NCBI GenBank assembly: GCA_949358305.1
Contig: CASHSZ010000088.1
Location: 1-23,911, forward strand
Length of the DNA: 23,911 bases
DNA from: Strigamia acuminata
Lineage: Eukaryota; Arthropoda; Chilopoda; Geophilomorpha; Linotaeniidae
Direction of reading: 5' to 3'
Below the pieces are notes generated by a model. It saw only the letters and a list, made by a program, of their open reading frames with translations, did not search any database and was not told the origin of the DNA. Position numbers and translations under genes: made by a program. Within the stretch, counting starts at the first letter, position 1; every line of letters begins with the position of its first letter. Below, piece by piece: positions 8,957-17,678 of this stretch.

Positions 8957-9030
8957 GATACGAGATTGGAGGGATTCGTGGAACCCATGTTCCAGTTGGT
9001 TGATTGGATTAATCCCTAATCCAGTCAGGT

Positions 9031-9060
9031 TATATAAACCCAAACAACCGGCCATTCAGC
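9031..9060 (+). promoter_or_regulatory. gypsy LTR core promoter (TATA + initiator)
   Basis: TATATAAA at 9031-9038 is followed by ATTCAGC at 9055-9060. Taking the A at 9058 as the start site gives a 27-base TATA spacing, normal for RNA polymerase II. Confidence 0.65.
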
Positions 9061-9135
9061 AGCTCTGTTTGATTATTTTCTGTTTGGTATTGTTACTTAA
9101 GAAATATGATTCATTGTTCACGTAAAAAACCTTTT

Positions 9136-9190
9136 GGTTCTTTGTTGATTTATTCGCAAAGAACCGTTGCATGATTCTACAGAATCATGC
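9136..9190 (+). other. two adjacent perfect hairpins in gypsy LTR
   Basis: GGTTCTTTG (9136-9144) pairs with CAAAGAACC (9157-9165) across 12 nt. Three bases later GCATGATTCT (9169-9178) pairs with AGAATCATGC (9181-9190) across 2 nt. Both are perfect and would lie about 80-130 nt into the predicted transcript. The second has too small a loop for a full hairpin, so its inner pairs would open, or it acts as a palindrome. Confidence 0.65.
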
Positions 9191-9549
9191 CACCGCCGGC
9201 AATTGAAGTCGAAGTGCTGGGATCATTATGTTGCATAAGTGTTACAGTTTACGGTTGCGACGCCGAAGGAGAACCCGCCGTTGTGCAATTCAGTATCCTC
9301 CGGACAGGACCATGTGGTCTTTCTCGGTATGAACGTATTCCGTTACCGCAAGTAGCATCGTTGCTGTTGAGAATTAGTTCCTTCACCGGATGGTGCCAAA
9401 GCAGTCTGTTTTACAGTAACCACGAGTAGCACCAAGTGTTTGGCAAGCTGATTCTCATGGTATTCGATGCCAAAGTAGTCGGTCTATTATTAGTACCGCG
9501 AGAGATTATACTGCTGTGCGGAGCCGCGAGCTATCGACTCCTGTGTACG

Positions 9550-9660
9550 TGATACCGTCAATCGCCAGACGAACGACCGTGTTGCGACGCAGGGGACGCT
9601 TGATACCGTTCTGCATTGCAAGGCGTATATTTCTTTCGACGGCAATTGTGTGTTGCGACG
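9550..9660 (+). repeat. short direct repeats in gypsy LTR
   Basis: TGATACCGTY...GTTGCGACG occurs twice (9550-9589 and 9601-9660) with different middles, and GTTGCGACG also occurs at 9254. The surrounding LTR from 9191 to 10200 has no credible gene. Confidence 0.5.
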
Positions 9661-10204
9661 GGAAGCCTAATCTTCACTTTATTTATAACAGCAAAACTTA
9701 ATTTGACAACCAGTTGGACAAATCAAGTCTAAAGACTTAATCTTATATTGAACTCAATATAACCGATAAAGTTGATGACAACTTATCCGCGAAATATCTA
9801 ATAGAAACTCACAACGACACGAATTAAATATAATTCGTAAGCGGAATATTGATAAGTGAATGGATACATTTACTTACACCAATATCCTCCCAAAGTTGTG
9901 GCGGTGCAGACAAAGTCAACCGCAATGCTCAGATCATTCGATTTATCGACGTGCGATAATTTACACAAGCGAACCAAGGAACCAGCGAAGCCGTATCGGA
10001 CTCCAGGACACAGCCATCCGGCTTAGATGACATCTATAACCAGGTCGAGCGATGGGAAAACCGCTCCCATCCCATGGACACGTAATGATATTAGTATAGA
10101 GCCATTTGGCTAAACTTGTTGTATAGTTAAAATGGTTATTTAACGGGCCAAATGTCGGCATTAGTCTTATGTATAAATTAGCTTTGATATTATTGTTTGC
10201 CAAC

Positions 10205-10240
10205 AATAAACTATAGTGTGTTGATTGTATTGTCTCTTAT
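10205..10240 (+). terminator. candidate gypsy polyadenylation signal
   Basis: AATAAA at 10205-10210 is followed by a GT-rich stretch (TGTGTTGATTGTATTG) about 7 bases later, some 90 bp before the LTR end. This is the usual place for the R/U5 border. Confidence 0.5.
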
Positions 10241-10329
10241 ATTTATCTCGTATTGTATTCACTGTATTTTATTGCGATCTCTTCCCGGTACCATTGTTAA
10301 ATGGGAGTTGTGGTCGTCACCGTCACACG

Positions 10330-10347
10330 TGGAGGTTCCACCGAGAT
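10330..10347 (+). other. gypsy primer-binding site (tRNA-Gln)
   Basis: TGGAGGTTCCACCGAGAT is complementary over 18 nt to the 3' end of animal tRNA-Gln, including CCA. It lies four bases after the proposed LTR end and fixes the element's orientation and 5' LTR border. Confidence 0.85.
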
Positions 10348-11154
10348 TAGGTTGCAATTAATTCGATTGAATTGTAAAAGTGAATTTTTTGAGATAAATA
10401 AGGCTAAAAAATTTGTAAATAAATTTTACAAATTGCAGTTTTAGAAAGTACATTCTGTTTTCTCGAAGAAAATGAATAATACAATTCTGGACGAAGGAAT
10501 TGCAACCAGGAATTCTAAATCTATCACACGATGGTTGAGATAGATTTAATCGAAGTATTTAAAAACTAAAGCTTCGGAGAATTTGATGGATATAAAACAC
10601 AGAATAGTTATATTATGATATTTACTTTATTTTTCCGTGAAAAAGTAAAAGTAAGACAAGTTTAAACATGTTTAACGAATCGCAAGACAAAGAAAACTTG
10701 CAGAATATGGAACTTCAAAGTAAAATCCAGTATTAAGGAGAAGATATAATAATTGGAAACAATTGACAAAGGTTGAAAGTGAATTTATTTTATTTTTATG
10801 AAATATACAATTTTGGGAATATTTACAAATAATCTCTCGAAGGAATTTTATTTTATCGGTAAAAACTAAAAAATCGAAGAGAACGGACTTAGTAGAGAAC
10901 TGATGACGAAAATGATACGTTCGTTATACAATCGTTTGATAACGAACCGGCCAATCAGGAACTAGGTGATCTAAGGATCCCCAGCCCCCCGCTATTAAAA
11001 GGAGAGCCAGATCAGACTGAGATCATTCGCTTCCAGACCAGACCAGCAGAACGTGTTTCAGTAACCATCCTGACTACGCCATCCGATTCTAGTTACGATT
11101 CGAAGTTTTCCACCGCTAAATTAGTAAAACGACCGATTCAATTATATTTTTATA
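10348..11154 (+). other. gypsy leader between PBS and gag
   Basis: AT-rich and without a credible gene. It contains a perfect 10-bp hairpin (10410-10419 with 10425-10434, 5-nt loop) and a 6-bp TTTTCT/AGAAAA hairpin (10458-10472), possible packaging or dimerisation structures. Near its end TATTAAAA (10993-11000) and TCATTC (11023-11028, an insect initiator match) are spaced like a second core promoter. Confidence 0.6.
10993..11028 (+). promoter_or_regulatory. possible internal promoter upstream of gag
   Basis: TATTAAAA starts 32 bases before the A of TCATTC, which fits the insect initiator TCAKTY. It lies downstream of the PBS, so it is not the LTR promoter. Transcripts from here would contain gag but lack the R region. 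Motif evidence only. Confidence 0.35.
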
Positions 11155-13536
11155 ATGGATCCAAACAATCTTCCTAACAACGAAAGAGTTGCCGAAGAAA
11201 AGGCCGCTAACGAAGAAACTAGCTTGGATTCAAGTTACGTAAAACTTTGTGATCAAACGGAAATGATTCCCGATGAACTCACACAGTTCTGTACGCATTA
11301 TGAACTAGATAGAACACAGTTCAAGACCATAATTGAAGCTTCTAAATTTGTGACGAAGCGGGCGTTACGTAACATACGTATTAATCCAACTCCGGAAAAA
11401 CGAGCAGAACTTTCGAAGGAGAGTTCGGCGAACCATAATTCTGGAAAGGACCCAATCCCGTCGCCAAGAGATCGGTCTGAAGAAAACAGATCACGATCTA
11501 AAACTCCACAACGAAAGTTGGGAGATCAAGCAAGAATTAAAACTCCGTCGGTTCGCAACCAAGATATTCGAGAGTTATTTCGAACATCAAGCAAGGAATC
11601 GCTTGATCAGTCCAGTTTGGGAAATAGAACTCCTCACTCCCGCAACGCCAGTTGCCACAATACTCCAAGTATTTCGGAGGCCGGAGGATCTAATTTTTCA
11701 ACTTTTCAACCTGAAAATGCTAAAAAGCAACCCAATCCGCATATTTATACGGAAAATGGGACGAGACATTTTGCCAAACAAACCCCTAAAGGGCGAGGAA
11801 ATAAATCTGCCATTCGACGAAAATTATCTCCACTACCATCTCCAGTCTTACCTCAAAATCGACAGGAACAATTGAGACTAGACGAAGTGGAAAAAGGGCG
11901 ACTTCGACAAGAAGCAATTAATCAAAAGAAGATTAACGACGAAAAAATTCGTCAAAATCAGCTCGACGAAGAAGCTACTAAACAAGCTGAAGTTCGTCAG
12001 AAGGCGGCAGAGGTTGAAGAAATCCAACAAGTTGTCATCAGCCAAGATAAGATCTCACAAGATCAAGTGCCGAGTGTAGATTTCAACAAACTTTTGGATG
12101 AAATCCAGAGACAGCGGGATGAGTTGAACAAACGACAAAAAGAACTCGAAGAAACGACAACTTTTTTACATCGCGCCGAAGACAGCCAAAGGGATAGAGA
12201 AAAACTCTTAGACTCTCGTCTTAACCTTGCGGCATCCACCCATGCTAGTCACGGAAGTAAAACTCGAGACGAGTCAAACCCCTCACGTGCATCAACAGGT
12301 GACGTTCCAAGTTCACACTCTTCTGCAGGAAGCTCTACCGGAACTAGACTTCCCTCGGAAGAAACCAATATTTCGTTTGAATATATTTTAAAGATGCAAC
12401 AAAATATGGCCGCTCAATTCCAAAAACAATTGGATAGTCGAATGGACACATTCGTTCAAACTCAACAAACTGCTGGGCCTCAACGATCTAATAATCCAGG
12501 ACCCAGTAAAGTCTTTTTCAAAGGACAAGACCTCCCAGTTTTCGACGGAAAACAGGAGGATATAGATAAATTTTTATCAGTAGCTAAAACAGTAGCCATT
12601 TCCAAAGGACTAACCCTGGACGAAATGGTAAATCAAGGTATTCCCACCTACTTGTCAGGATTAGCCCAACAATGGTATGACGAGAATAAAACCAGGTTTA
12701 ATAATTGGGAAACCTTCGTAGAATTATTTCGTGAGGAATTCGACATGATTCCAACTACTCGACTCCGAAATTTACGAAAAGTAATCCAAGGAGACGATGA
12801 ACCTTTATACGAATTTCTAGTCAGATTCACTAAAGCCCAAGGATCGTACTCCGAGAGAGGAAATGTTGCCACGCTTTTCGACAACTTGAATTGGACAAGT
12901 TACAATAGATTAATCGATCGAAATCTGTACAGGAGCGAGTCAGTAGACAAAATCTTTCAATTCGTACGAACGAATAGAGCACTCTTTGAACCCCAAAGAA
13001 TCCGTACAGAGAATTCCAAAGAAATTGATAAAGTGGTATCTAACAACCAGAAGTATTCTAAAGATACCAAAAATACGAGACCTTCGGCTCGATCCACTCA
13101 AATGATGGAAATAGAGCCGGAAGAAGAAATAATGGAAGTCAATGAGTTGACAGAGAATAATGTATCAATGGATAATTTATTATGCGCCATGTCAGAAAAT
13201 CAGACAGGGAAATGTTTTCACTGTAAACAACCAGGTCATTTCAAAAGAGAATGTCCTTTGCTTCCAAAGCGAAAATTTAGTAATAATTTCCCTGGAAATA
13301 ATAATTCCAATAACAATAGCATCAATCAGCAGCCGAATGAATTTAAGCGACCACGCCAAAATTGGGTAACTGCCGAGTCTATTGATCAAAAAATGGAAGA
13401 ATTAAAAACTGATATGCATAATAGTATGCAAACTACGATAAGTAAGACAGTGTCGGATTTATTTAGTAAATTCTTAGACCCGAAGAACGCTACTACAGCA
13501 CCAAGTACTGAAACTCCACCAGTTCCAAAAAACTAG
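11155..13536 (+). CDS. gypsy Gag polyprotein
   Basis: A 793-residue Gag starting at ATG 11155. The first 75 residues look folded. Residues about 80-240 are Ser/Pro/Arg-rich and probably disordered. Residues about 240-345 are rich in Glu, Lys and Gln with a heptad-like pattern suggesting a coiled coil. A retrotransposon capsid-like segment follows at about 455-630 (FDGKQEDIDKFL, AQQWYDENKTRFNNWETFVELFREEF). A CCHC zinc knuckle lies at 687-700 (CFHCKQPGHFKRECP), then an Asn-rich tail. Gag would assemble the particle and bind the RNA. The frame is intact and longer than many gypsy Gags. Its TAG stop sits directly on a slippery heptamer, so a fraction of ribosomes should shift -1 into pol. Confidence 0.9.
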   Translation: MDPNNLPNNERVAEEKAANEETSLDSSYVKLCDQTEMIPDELTQFCTHYELDRTQFKTIIEASKFVTKRALRNIRINPTPEKRAELSKESSANHNSGKDPIPSPRDRSEENRSRSKTPQRKLGDQARIKTPSVRNQDIRELFRTSSKESLDQSSLGNRTPHSRNASCHNTPSISEAGGSNFSTFQPENAKKQPNPHIYTENGTRHFAKQTPKGRGNKSAIRRKLSPLPSPVLPQNRQEQLRLDEVEKGRLRQEAINQKKINDEKIRQNQLDEEATKQAEVRQKAAEVEEIQQVVISQDKISQDQVPSVDFNKLLDEIQRQRDELNKRQKELEETTTFLHRAEDSQRDREKLLDSRLNLAASTHASHGSKTRDESNPSRASTGDVPSSHSSAGSSTGTRLPSEETNISFEYILKMQQNMAAQFQKQLDSRMDTFVQTQQTAGPQRSNNPGPSKVFFKGQDLPVFDGKQEDIDKFLSVAKTVAISKGLTLDEMVNQGIPTYLSGLAQQWYDENKTRFNNWETFVELFREEFDMIPTTRLRNLRKVIQGDDEPLYEFLVRFTKAQGSYSERGNVATLFDNLNWTSYNRLIDRNLYRSESVDKIFQFVRTNRALFEPQRIRTENSKEIDKVVSNNQKYSKDTKNTRPSARSTQMMEIEPEEEIMEVNELTENNVSMDNLLCAMSENQTGKCFHCKQPGHFKRECPLLPKRKFSNNFPGNNNSNNNSINQQPNEFKRPRQNWVTAESIDQKMEELKTDMHNSMQTTISKTVSDLFSKFLDPKNATTAPSTETPPVPKN

Positions 13537-13580
13537 TGGCGGGGGTCTTCGAACCCCCTATTAATAATTCCGAAGGAATT
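13527..13580 (+). promoter_or_regulatory. -1 ribosomal frameshift site, slippery heptamer plus hairpins
   Basis: AAAAAAC at 13527-13533 reads A-AAA-AAC in the gag frame and is followed at once by the gag TAG (13534-13536). Seven bases after the heptamer, GGGGGT (13541-13546) pairs with ACCCCC (13553-13558) around a 6-nt loop. A second hairpin, AATTCC/GGAATT, follows (13566-13580). Pol is open in the -1 frame from 13512. This is the standard layout for gag-pol frameshifting. Confidence 0.85.
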
Positions 13581-14795
13581 TTACCACCAGACTTGGAACA
13601 AGCACTTTCCGAAACTTTGGATAAATTAACTATTCAAGATAAAGAAATTAAGCGTGCTCGTCCTAACCGGAAGACACGGAAAAGGAACTGGAATTATAAG
13701 TTTAAAATCGCATCAAATACGCCCTTTCCGGCAGAGGAGACAGCAAACCCGTTCTTGAATTTTCACGACGACCTGTTTTCTCTAGATAAGGGGGACGAAT
13801 CTTTAGCTAGATTGATACAAGATACATCCAATCTTAATATTCGTGATGAATCCACCAGTTCTAGTGGAGGAGTATTCGAGAATTTACAATCAATGATTGA
13901 TAATTTGAATCCCGACTCCAAATCCTCCAGATTTGCGAGATTAAAATCTTACATTAACGAGAGTCAGTTAAAACGAAAAGATGGCATCGAACGAATTAAT
14001 AAATTGGGAAATCACATCGACGACCCCCGAATGAAAATTACAATAGGTGGACTCACCTATAATGCTTTGATGGACTCAGGAGCCACACAGTGTTTTATTG
14101 GGTTGCAATTACTAAGTAAAACTTGTGCATCTCCCGATTTCATACAAGATTGTCCAAAACACATGAGAGTTTGTGCAGTTGGAGTTACTCATATTCCACT
14201 GGGACAAATTACTTTGTGTGTACAATGGGCAGATGGAGCAGAATTCACACCGATAAATTTTATCATTTTGGATAATAATGTGTGTGGATTAATTATCGGA
14301 CATAATTTTATGCGCCGAACCAAAATTAATTTAAATCCAGCACGAGCTGTATTTACTTGCGACAGCAAGTCCGACTGGACTGCACCCTACGAAACTGACG
14401 AGTTAAATTGTAATTTAGCTCGAGTACAAGTGTTGACTGACAACGCAACAGCCACACACACGCCAGATAATTGGGAAGAATTGCTGGTAAAGGATTGTGA
14501 CTGTTCAGATGAGGAAAAAAGTAAATTACGCGAAGTAATTGCTAGTGTTAAGAACGTCTTTAGAGATAAAGTCGGATGTACTAACATAATAAAGCATAAG
14601 ATCACCTTTAAAAAGGATGTAACGTGGAAAAAACAACCATTTCGAATGTATAACCCTGCTAAAATAGCCATTATGACTAAATTAGTAGAAGAATTAGAAG
14701 CGGATAATTTGATTGAAAGAGCTACTGGACCTTACATAAGTCATCCAGTGATCGTAGCCAAACCAAATGGTACTTATCGTTTATGTATCGATTAA
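13536..14795 (+). CDS. gypsy Pol, protease and N-terminal RT, ended by TAA
   Basis: This frame is -1 to gag, overlaps its stop, and has no ATG of its own at the start, so it is expected as a frameshift fusion; I number residues from 13536. The first 130 residues are unassigned. An aspartic protease follows, with DSGAT at 180 (14073) and the later hydrophobic-Gly segment GLIIGHNF. The RT N-terminus comes next (FKKDVTWKKQPFRMYNP..., LIERATGPYISHPVIVAKPNGTYRLCID). TAA at 14793-14795 falls where gypsy RTs normally have an aromatic residue after this Asp, so it looks like a single nonsense change. The frame is open on both sides of it. The protein as it stands lacks the RT active site. Confidence 0.88.
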   Translation: MAGVFEPPINNSEGILPPDLEQALSETLDKLTIQDKEIKRARPNRKTRKRNWNYKFKIASNTPFPAEETANPFLNFHDDLFSLDKGDESLARLIQDTSNLNIRDESTSSSGGVFENLQSMIDNLNPDSKSSRFARLKSYINESQLKRKDGIERINKLGNHIDDPRMKITIGGLTYNALMDSGATQCFIGLQLLSKTCASPDFIQDCPKHMRVCAVGVTHIPLGQITLCVQWADGAEFTPINFIILDNNVCGLIIGHNFMRRTKINLNPARAVFTCDSKSDWTAPYETDELNCNLARVQVLTDNATATHTPDNWEELLVKDCDCSDEEKSKLREVIASVKNVFRDKVGCTNIIKHKITFKKDVTWKKQPFRMYNPAKIAIMTKLVEELEADNLIERATGPYISHPVIVAKPNGTYRLCID

Positions 14796-16597
14796 CGGTG
14801 GTTGAATGCAATCACCGAAATCAACGCCATACAAATGCCAAGTATTGATTTGTTACTCCACAATACAAATCAGGCAAAATATTTCACGTCTCTTGACCTT
14901 ACCAAAGGTTATTATCAGGTCGAGATGGACGAGGAAGATAGACAGAAAACAGCCTTTTATACTCCGAAAGGCAATTACCAATTTGTCCGCATGCCTTTTG
15001 GTCTTTGCAATGCGCCGTGTACATTTCAGTTCTTAATGGAACGAGTGATGGGCGAAGCATTATACAAACACGCGTTAGTCTATTTGGACGACGTGATAAT
15101 CTTCTCCACCACTTGGGAGAAACATCTTGAACATATCAAAGATGTGTTGGAAAGACTAGATAAGGCCAACTTATCAGTAAATAAGGAAAAATCAAAATTT
15201 GGAAAAACTACACTCAAATTTTTGGGTCATTTGATAACTCCAACCGGATTAGCACCTGACCCAGACAAGATAGTATCCGTTAGGAAATATCCAACTCCTA
15301 AGAATTCCAAGGATATTCAACGATTTCATGGCTTGTCAAATTTCTTCCGGAAATTTATTCCCGAACATGCAAAAATTGCTAGGCCTCTAACTAGCATGAT
15401 GCATGATAAAGCAGTGTTCGAATGGGGAGAAGAACAAGAGAAAGCTTTTGAAACAATAAAAAATATTTTATGTGACGAAACACAAGTTTTGTTAATGCCA
15501 GATATGATGAAACCATTCGTAATCTTGACAGACGCATCACATGATGGACTTGGTAGTGTGTTATGCCAAGATGTGGAATTCTTCGATGAAGGAAAAAGAG
15601 AAATGATCATGACTCCTAGACCCGTAGCTTATGCTAGTCGAGTCTTACGAGGGGCAGAAGTACGCTACTCAACACCCGAACTCGAGTGTTTAGCAGTAGT
15701 GTGGGCAGTCGACAAATTCCGACCGTATATCGAATATACGACATTTACTTTGGAATCAGACGCCGAAGCATTAAAATGGCTGATGGGAACACCAGAACCA
15801 TCGGGACGATTTGGTCGTTGGGCAATTAAACTTCAATGTGGCGCCTTTAAGATTAAATATCGACGAGGTACCCAGAACCAAGTTGCCGACGCCTTCTCGA
15901 GAGCGCCTTTGGAGATCGAAGACATTCCAGAGAATGATTATTGTGAGCCAATCGAGATTACTCAATTCTGGCCAGAATGGGACGGAAATCGAGAAATTAT
16001 TCGAAGGAATAATAAAGAAGATTGCCAATTTCTAACGAATGTGCAGCTTCATTTCGATTATTCCAAATTATTATACAATACTTTGGAAAAGGGGGAGAAA
16101 ATGGATGAAGCTACAGAAGAAACACTATTTAGTGCTTTAACGGAAGTTTTAAAGGAAGTTCCACCGACTCGAGAAGAAATTATAGAAGCTCAACTAGCCG
16201 ACAAAGAGTGTAGAATGATAATCGATCATCTGAAACGAGATGAAATCGAACAAAGAAAGTTTAAGAAAACTAAAGAATGGATGAAAGCAGTCCAAGGTTA
16301 CCAATTAGATTTTCAAGAAGAAAATGGTAATGAAATGCTGATTTATTTCAAACCAACGTTTGAAGAGGAATTGAATGACTCTGGAAACGGATTTAAAGCT
16401 GTCATTCCACCGTCATTAGTACGAAGAGTACTGTTTGCCTGTCACGGACATCCATTAAGTGGACATGCAGGGATGAGTAAGACGCTCAAACGAGCAAAAC
16501 TTATATATTACTGGCCGAAGATGAATAAAGATACTCGCAATTACGTCCGAAGTTGTATTCATTGCCAGCAATACAAGCCCTGTCAACTTAACCTTGG
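14796..16597 (+). pseudogene. gypsy Pol remainder: RT, RNase H, integrase zinc finger (truncated)
   Basis: This is the same frame as the upstream Pol part, resuming directly after the TAA. Seen are the RT core (SLDLTKGYYQVEM, FGLCNAPCTFQ, YLDD at 15081-15092), the RT connection (FLGHLIT), and Ty3-type RNase H with Asp at 15531, the LECLAVVWAV Glu segment and Asp at 15759 (LESDAEALKW). An integrase HHCC finger follows (HGHPLSGHAG; Cys at 16554 and 16563, CIHCQQYKP). Similarity to gypsy stops by about 16597. The open frame runs on to TAG at 16719-16721, but those 40 residues look like unrelated DNA read through. There is no integrase D,D35E core, so it could not integrate. Confidence 0.88.
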
Positions 16598-16800
16598 GGT
16601 ATGTGTGCGGATTTTGTCGGGGGCGAAAGGGTCCCGCTTTTTAACATTACGGCGGCCTATACGTTGTTTCGTTGATCGCGACTGCGATGCGGAATTTGCG
16701 GATGTTGTTTTGGCCGAGTAGTTCGTGCGACCGAGCGCGTTTTGTTCGTTGCTTTTCGGTGTTCGGTGGGTTTTGTGACCGGTCAAGGGTTTCGCTAAAA
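16598..16800. other. unassigned interval between gypsy break and satellite
   Basis: About 200 bp, GC-richer than the gypsy element and rich in TTTTG and GCG words. It is unlike either gypsy or the 124-bp monomer. It may be ancestral flank or another element fragment. I see no gene in it. Confidence 0.5.
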
Positions 16801-17334
16801 CGTGGTTTTTGAGAACGGGGGGGGAGGGGGGGGATCGGGTCGCGTGCTCCGAAAGCGCCGCGACGCGCCGTGACTTGGGCCAAAAACGACCCGGTCGGAA
16901 ACCGGGTCCCGGGCTTCGTCGAGGCGTGGTTTTTGAGAACGGGGGGGGAGGGGGGGGATCGGGTCGCGTGCTCCGAAAGCGCCGCGACGCGCCGTGACTT
17001 GGGCCAAAAACGACCCGGTCGGAAACCGGGTCCCGGGCTTCGTCGAGGCGTGGTTTTTGAGAACGGGAGGAGGGGGGGGGGATCGGGTCGCGTGCTCCGA
17101 AAGCGCCGCGACGCGCCGTGACTTGGGCCAAAAACGACCCGGTCGGAAACCGGGTCCCGGGCTTCGTCGAGGCGTGGTTTTTGAGAACGGGGGGAGGGGG
17201 GGGGGATCGGGTCGCGTGCTCCGAAAGCGCCGCGACGCGCCGTGACTTGGGCCAAAAACGACCCGGTCGGAAACCGGGTCCCGGGCTTCGTCGAGGCGTG
17301 GTTTTTGAGAACGGGAGGAGGGGGGGGGGATCGG
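16801..17334. repeat. 124-bp satellite, array 1 (4.3 units)
   Basis: Units starting CGTGGTTTTTGAG lie at 16801, 16925, 17049, 17173 and 17297 (partial, 38 bp), an exact 124-bp period. Units are almost identical except for the length and A content of the G-run near unit position 18-34. Each has GACCCGGT/ACCGGGTC, a perfect 8-bp hairpin, and a G-rich tract that could form a quadruplex. The minus strand is open in all three frames because 124 is not a multiple of three and stops are lacking. That is a composition effect, not evidence of a gene. Confidence 0.95.
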
Positions 17335-17570
17335 TATTGGTTTTGCAGTGAATTCTTTCGCCATTTGTTAATGTTGCGCGTTTCAGAATTAGCGTAATAG
17401 ATGTGTACGCCTGTTACTGCGAATGCATGTTTCATCTGTGTTGTTGTGTTTAGTTTTCTACGCATTATTCTGTTTACTGTTCTCAGCACGGATGGACAAC
17501 TTTGTGTTTTGGGTGTGCATGTCACCACTGGATATCCGTAGATGGATCTGTGTTATTTATTCTTTTGTAA

Positions 17571-17606
17571 AGAACAAATTCATATCAAATAATATGGATT
17601 TGTTCT
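17571..17606 (+). promoter_or_regulatory. copia B LTR hairpin
   Basis: 17571-17585 (AGAACAAATTCATAT) pairs with 17592-17606 over 15 bp, with one G-U pair, around a 6-nt loop. A second hairpin follows, CCGTTT/AAACGG at 17623-17652 with an inner GAG/CTC. The first is the counterpart of 2344-2378 in copia A. Confidence 0.65.
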
Positions 17607-17678
17607 CCTTTTATTGTGTATCCCGTTTAGAGACTATGTAGCCTCGAAACGGCATTCGTTTTATGTTTTCCGAGAATT

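Larger units (their letters stand above)
8570..10325 (+). repeat. gypsy 5' LTR (boundaries inferred)
   Basis: The left end is placed where the copia LTR match is lost, and the right end just before the PBS. The two ends form a 7-bp inverted pair, TGACGGT and ACCGTCA. At 1756 bp it is long. It holds three ATCCA-nTTCCGGT repeats, a TATA box with initiator, two adjacent hairpins, and AATAAA at 10205. With transcription starting near 9058 the R region would be about 1.1 kb, which is unusual. An alternative left end is near 8794 (TGTTCAC) or 8868 (TGTGA). No 3' LTR is available for comparison. Confidence 0.55.
8570..16597 (+). mobile_element. Ty3/gypsy-type LTR retrotransposon, 3'-truncated
   Basis: The element appears inserted a few bases into the copia A 3' LTR. 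It has a 5' LTR with TGACGGT...ACCGTCA ends, a tRNA-Gln PBS, a leader with hairpins, gag, a -1 frameshift site, and pol in gypsy order (protease, RT, RNase H, integrase). Its AT-rich third positions differ from copia A. Similarity stops around 16597, inside the integrase zinc-binding region. The integrase core, any env and the 3' LTR are absent. One TAA at 14793 interrupts RT. Confidence 0.85.

Noticed and set aside
9187-9429. 80-residue open frame in the gypsy LTR
   Set aside because: It begins in the inverted repeat at 9190 and shows no domain; too short and isolated to support as a gene.
8103-14795. TAA as a reassigned sense codon
   Set aside because: The two TAA positions correspond to different expected residues (Leu and an aromatic), and normal stops are used elsewhere. 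Separate nonsense changes are simpler.
16598-16721. C-terminal 40 residues of the gypsy Pol frame as real integrase
   Set aside because: No integrase similarity after CIHCQQYKP; base composition changes and the sequence runs into non-element DNA.
16801-17334. Regular repeats as a CRISPR array
   Set aside because: Whole 124-bp units are identical with no variable spacers, and the context is eukaryotic.
16598-17334. An env gene or gypsy 3' LTR downstream of pol
   Set aside because: Nothing of the kind is present; the element is cut before the integrase core.
16583-17528. Long minus-strand open frames in the satellite (up to 293 residues), Pro/Arg-rich repeat protein
   Set aside because: All three minus frames are open because the monomer lacks stops and 124 is not a multiple of three. 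The frames translate repeat DNA, and the same occurs in array 2.
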